Of a DNA stretch of 64,000 bases, positions 63,596 through 64,000 are shown piece after piece. A program made the translations under genes and the position numbers. Below the pieces are notes generated by a model. It was given only the letters and a program-made list of their open reading frames with translations. It was not told where the DNA came from and did not search any database. The stretch's first letter is position 1. Every line of letters begins with the position of its first letter. Location: positions 1 to 64,000 of the forward strand of contig NZ_CP098455.1 of assembly GCF_023702635.1 (NCBI RefSeq), written 5' to 3'. The DNA comes from Spongiibacter taiwanensis. Its GTDB lineage: Bacteria; Pseudomonadota; Gammaproteobacteria; Pseudomonadales; Spongiibacteraceae.

Positions 63596-64000
63596 ATGTC
63601 TTGGTTAAACGCGCATATCGCATATTGGCACTGGATGGTGCTGGGACTGCTATTGGTCGCGAGCGAAATTTTTGTCCCCAGTTTTGTGCTGCTTTGGTTT
63701 GGCGCCAGCGCCGTCGCAGTGGGTTTGATTATCGCCGTGGTCGATTTGCACTTTGCGGTGCAGCTGGCGATTTGGGCGGTGCTGTCCTGCCTGGACCTGT
63801 TTATCTGGTTTAAATACGTCCACCCCAAAATGAAAAACAAGTCTCTGGCCGGCATGGCCCGGGAGCAAATCGTTGCTCAGGAAGGGATGGTGATTAGCAA
63901 AGGCGCCAAGTTTGGTCACGGGGTCATGCGCTTTTCGGTGCCGATGTTGGGTAGTGAAGAATGGTCTTTTATCTGCAACGACCCCATCGAAGTGGGCGAC
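63596..64000 (+). CDS. NfeD-like membrane protein, N-terminal part (runs off the window)
   Basis: The frame from ATG 63596 is open to base 64000, 135 codons. GGAG six bases upstream fits. The visible part has transmembrane helices (WMVLGLLLVASEIFVPSFVLLWFG, VAVGLIIAVV, LAIWAVLSCLDLFIWF) and then the start of an OB-like domain (GMVISKGAKFGHGVMRF). This is the short NfeD (NfeD1b/YbbK) layout, whose partner is normally a stomatin/SPFH-family protein such as QmcA, expected just beyond the window. Confidence 0.82.
   Translation, partial: MSWLNAHIAYWHWMVLGLLLVASEIFVPSFVLLWFGASAVAVGLIIAVVDLHFAVQLAIWAVLSCLDLFIWFKYVHPKMKNKSLAGMAREQIVAQEGMVISKGAKFGHGVMRFSVPMLGSEEWSFICNDPIEVGD

Overview
The window is chromosomal DNA of a Gram-negative gammaproteobacterium: LpxH and a PagL-like protein point to lipid A, FimV, DedD, RMF, YebG and AcnB are typical of the class, and two long gene blocks follow the order seen in Pseudomonas (asd-usg-fimV-truA-trpF...accD-folC-dedD-cvpA-purF-metZ, and yciI...rnm-yciO-scpA-scpB-rluB). 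The moderately high GC content and many GTG/TTG starts would fit a marine Cellvibrionales/Spongiibacteraceae-like organism, but that family-level guess is inference. No IS element, prophage, CRISPR array or integrase was seen. Most of the window is ordinary core genome.

Layout. 1-14887: co-directional housekeeping block (end of asd, usg, fimV, truA, trpF-trpB-trpA, accD, folC, dedD, cvpA, purF, metZ). 14890-19311: MoxR/DUF58/transglutaminase operon plus a small MscS-like channel. 19371-24294: TetR repressor divergent from a two-gene RND efflux pump, with palindromic operator candidates between them. 24309-28830: a multi-spanning membrane protein of unknown function, yebG behind a consensus LexA box, and a lipoprotein metallophosphatase (5'-nucleotidase type with a LamG-like tail) behind a consensus CRP/Vfr box. 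28917-32927: acnB, a DUF1289 protein and miaE. 32933-38177: nitrate uptake operon nrtA-nrtB-nrtD-nasS-nasT (minus strand) behind a sigma54 promoter. 38692-45306: lpxH-ppiB, divergent glnS and cysS, then folD-acyltransferase-VanZ on the minus strand. 45471-45757: tRNA-Pro, tRNA-Arg, tRNA-His operon. 46158-49721: a two-gene cell-surface locus, the least familiar part of the window. 49779-54678: pdxJ, a periplasmic cyclophilin, an SH3/coiled-coil membrane protein, YciI, a VC0807-like membrane protein, then rnm and yciO. 54742-64000: scpA-scpB-rluB, rmf, rlmKL, pagL-like, a cold shock gene, ygiQ, and the start of an NfeD gene.

The strongest candidate for something undescribed is 46158-49721. A secreted protein carries about a dozen 16-residue S-G-N repeats, a calcium-binding-type TSP3 segment and a C-terminal OmpA peptidoglycan-binding domain. 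It is followed by a POTRA/16-strand barrel protein of the TpsB (FhaC/ShlB) kind that has no recognisable signal peptide. This looks like a two-partner-type pair whose passenger would be anchored to peptidoglycan rather than released. The function is not known from the sequence.

Regulatory sites that could be read directly are the LexA box of yebG, the CRP box of the phosphatase, the sigma54 promoter of nrtA, a strong intercistronic hairpin between nrtA and nrtB, and a 9-base anti-Shine-Dalgarno complement in the leader of the cold shock gene.
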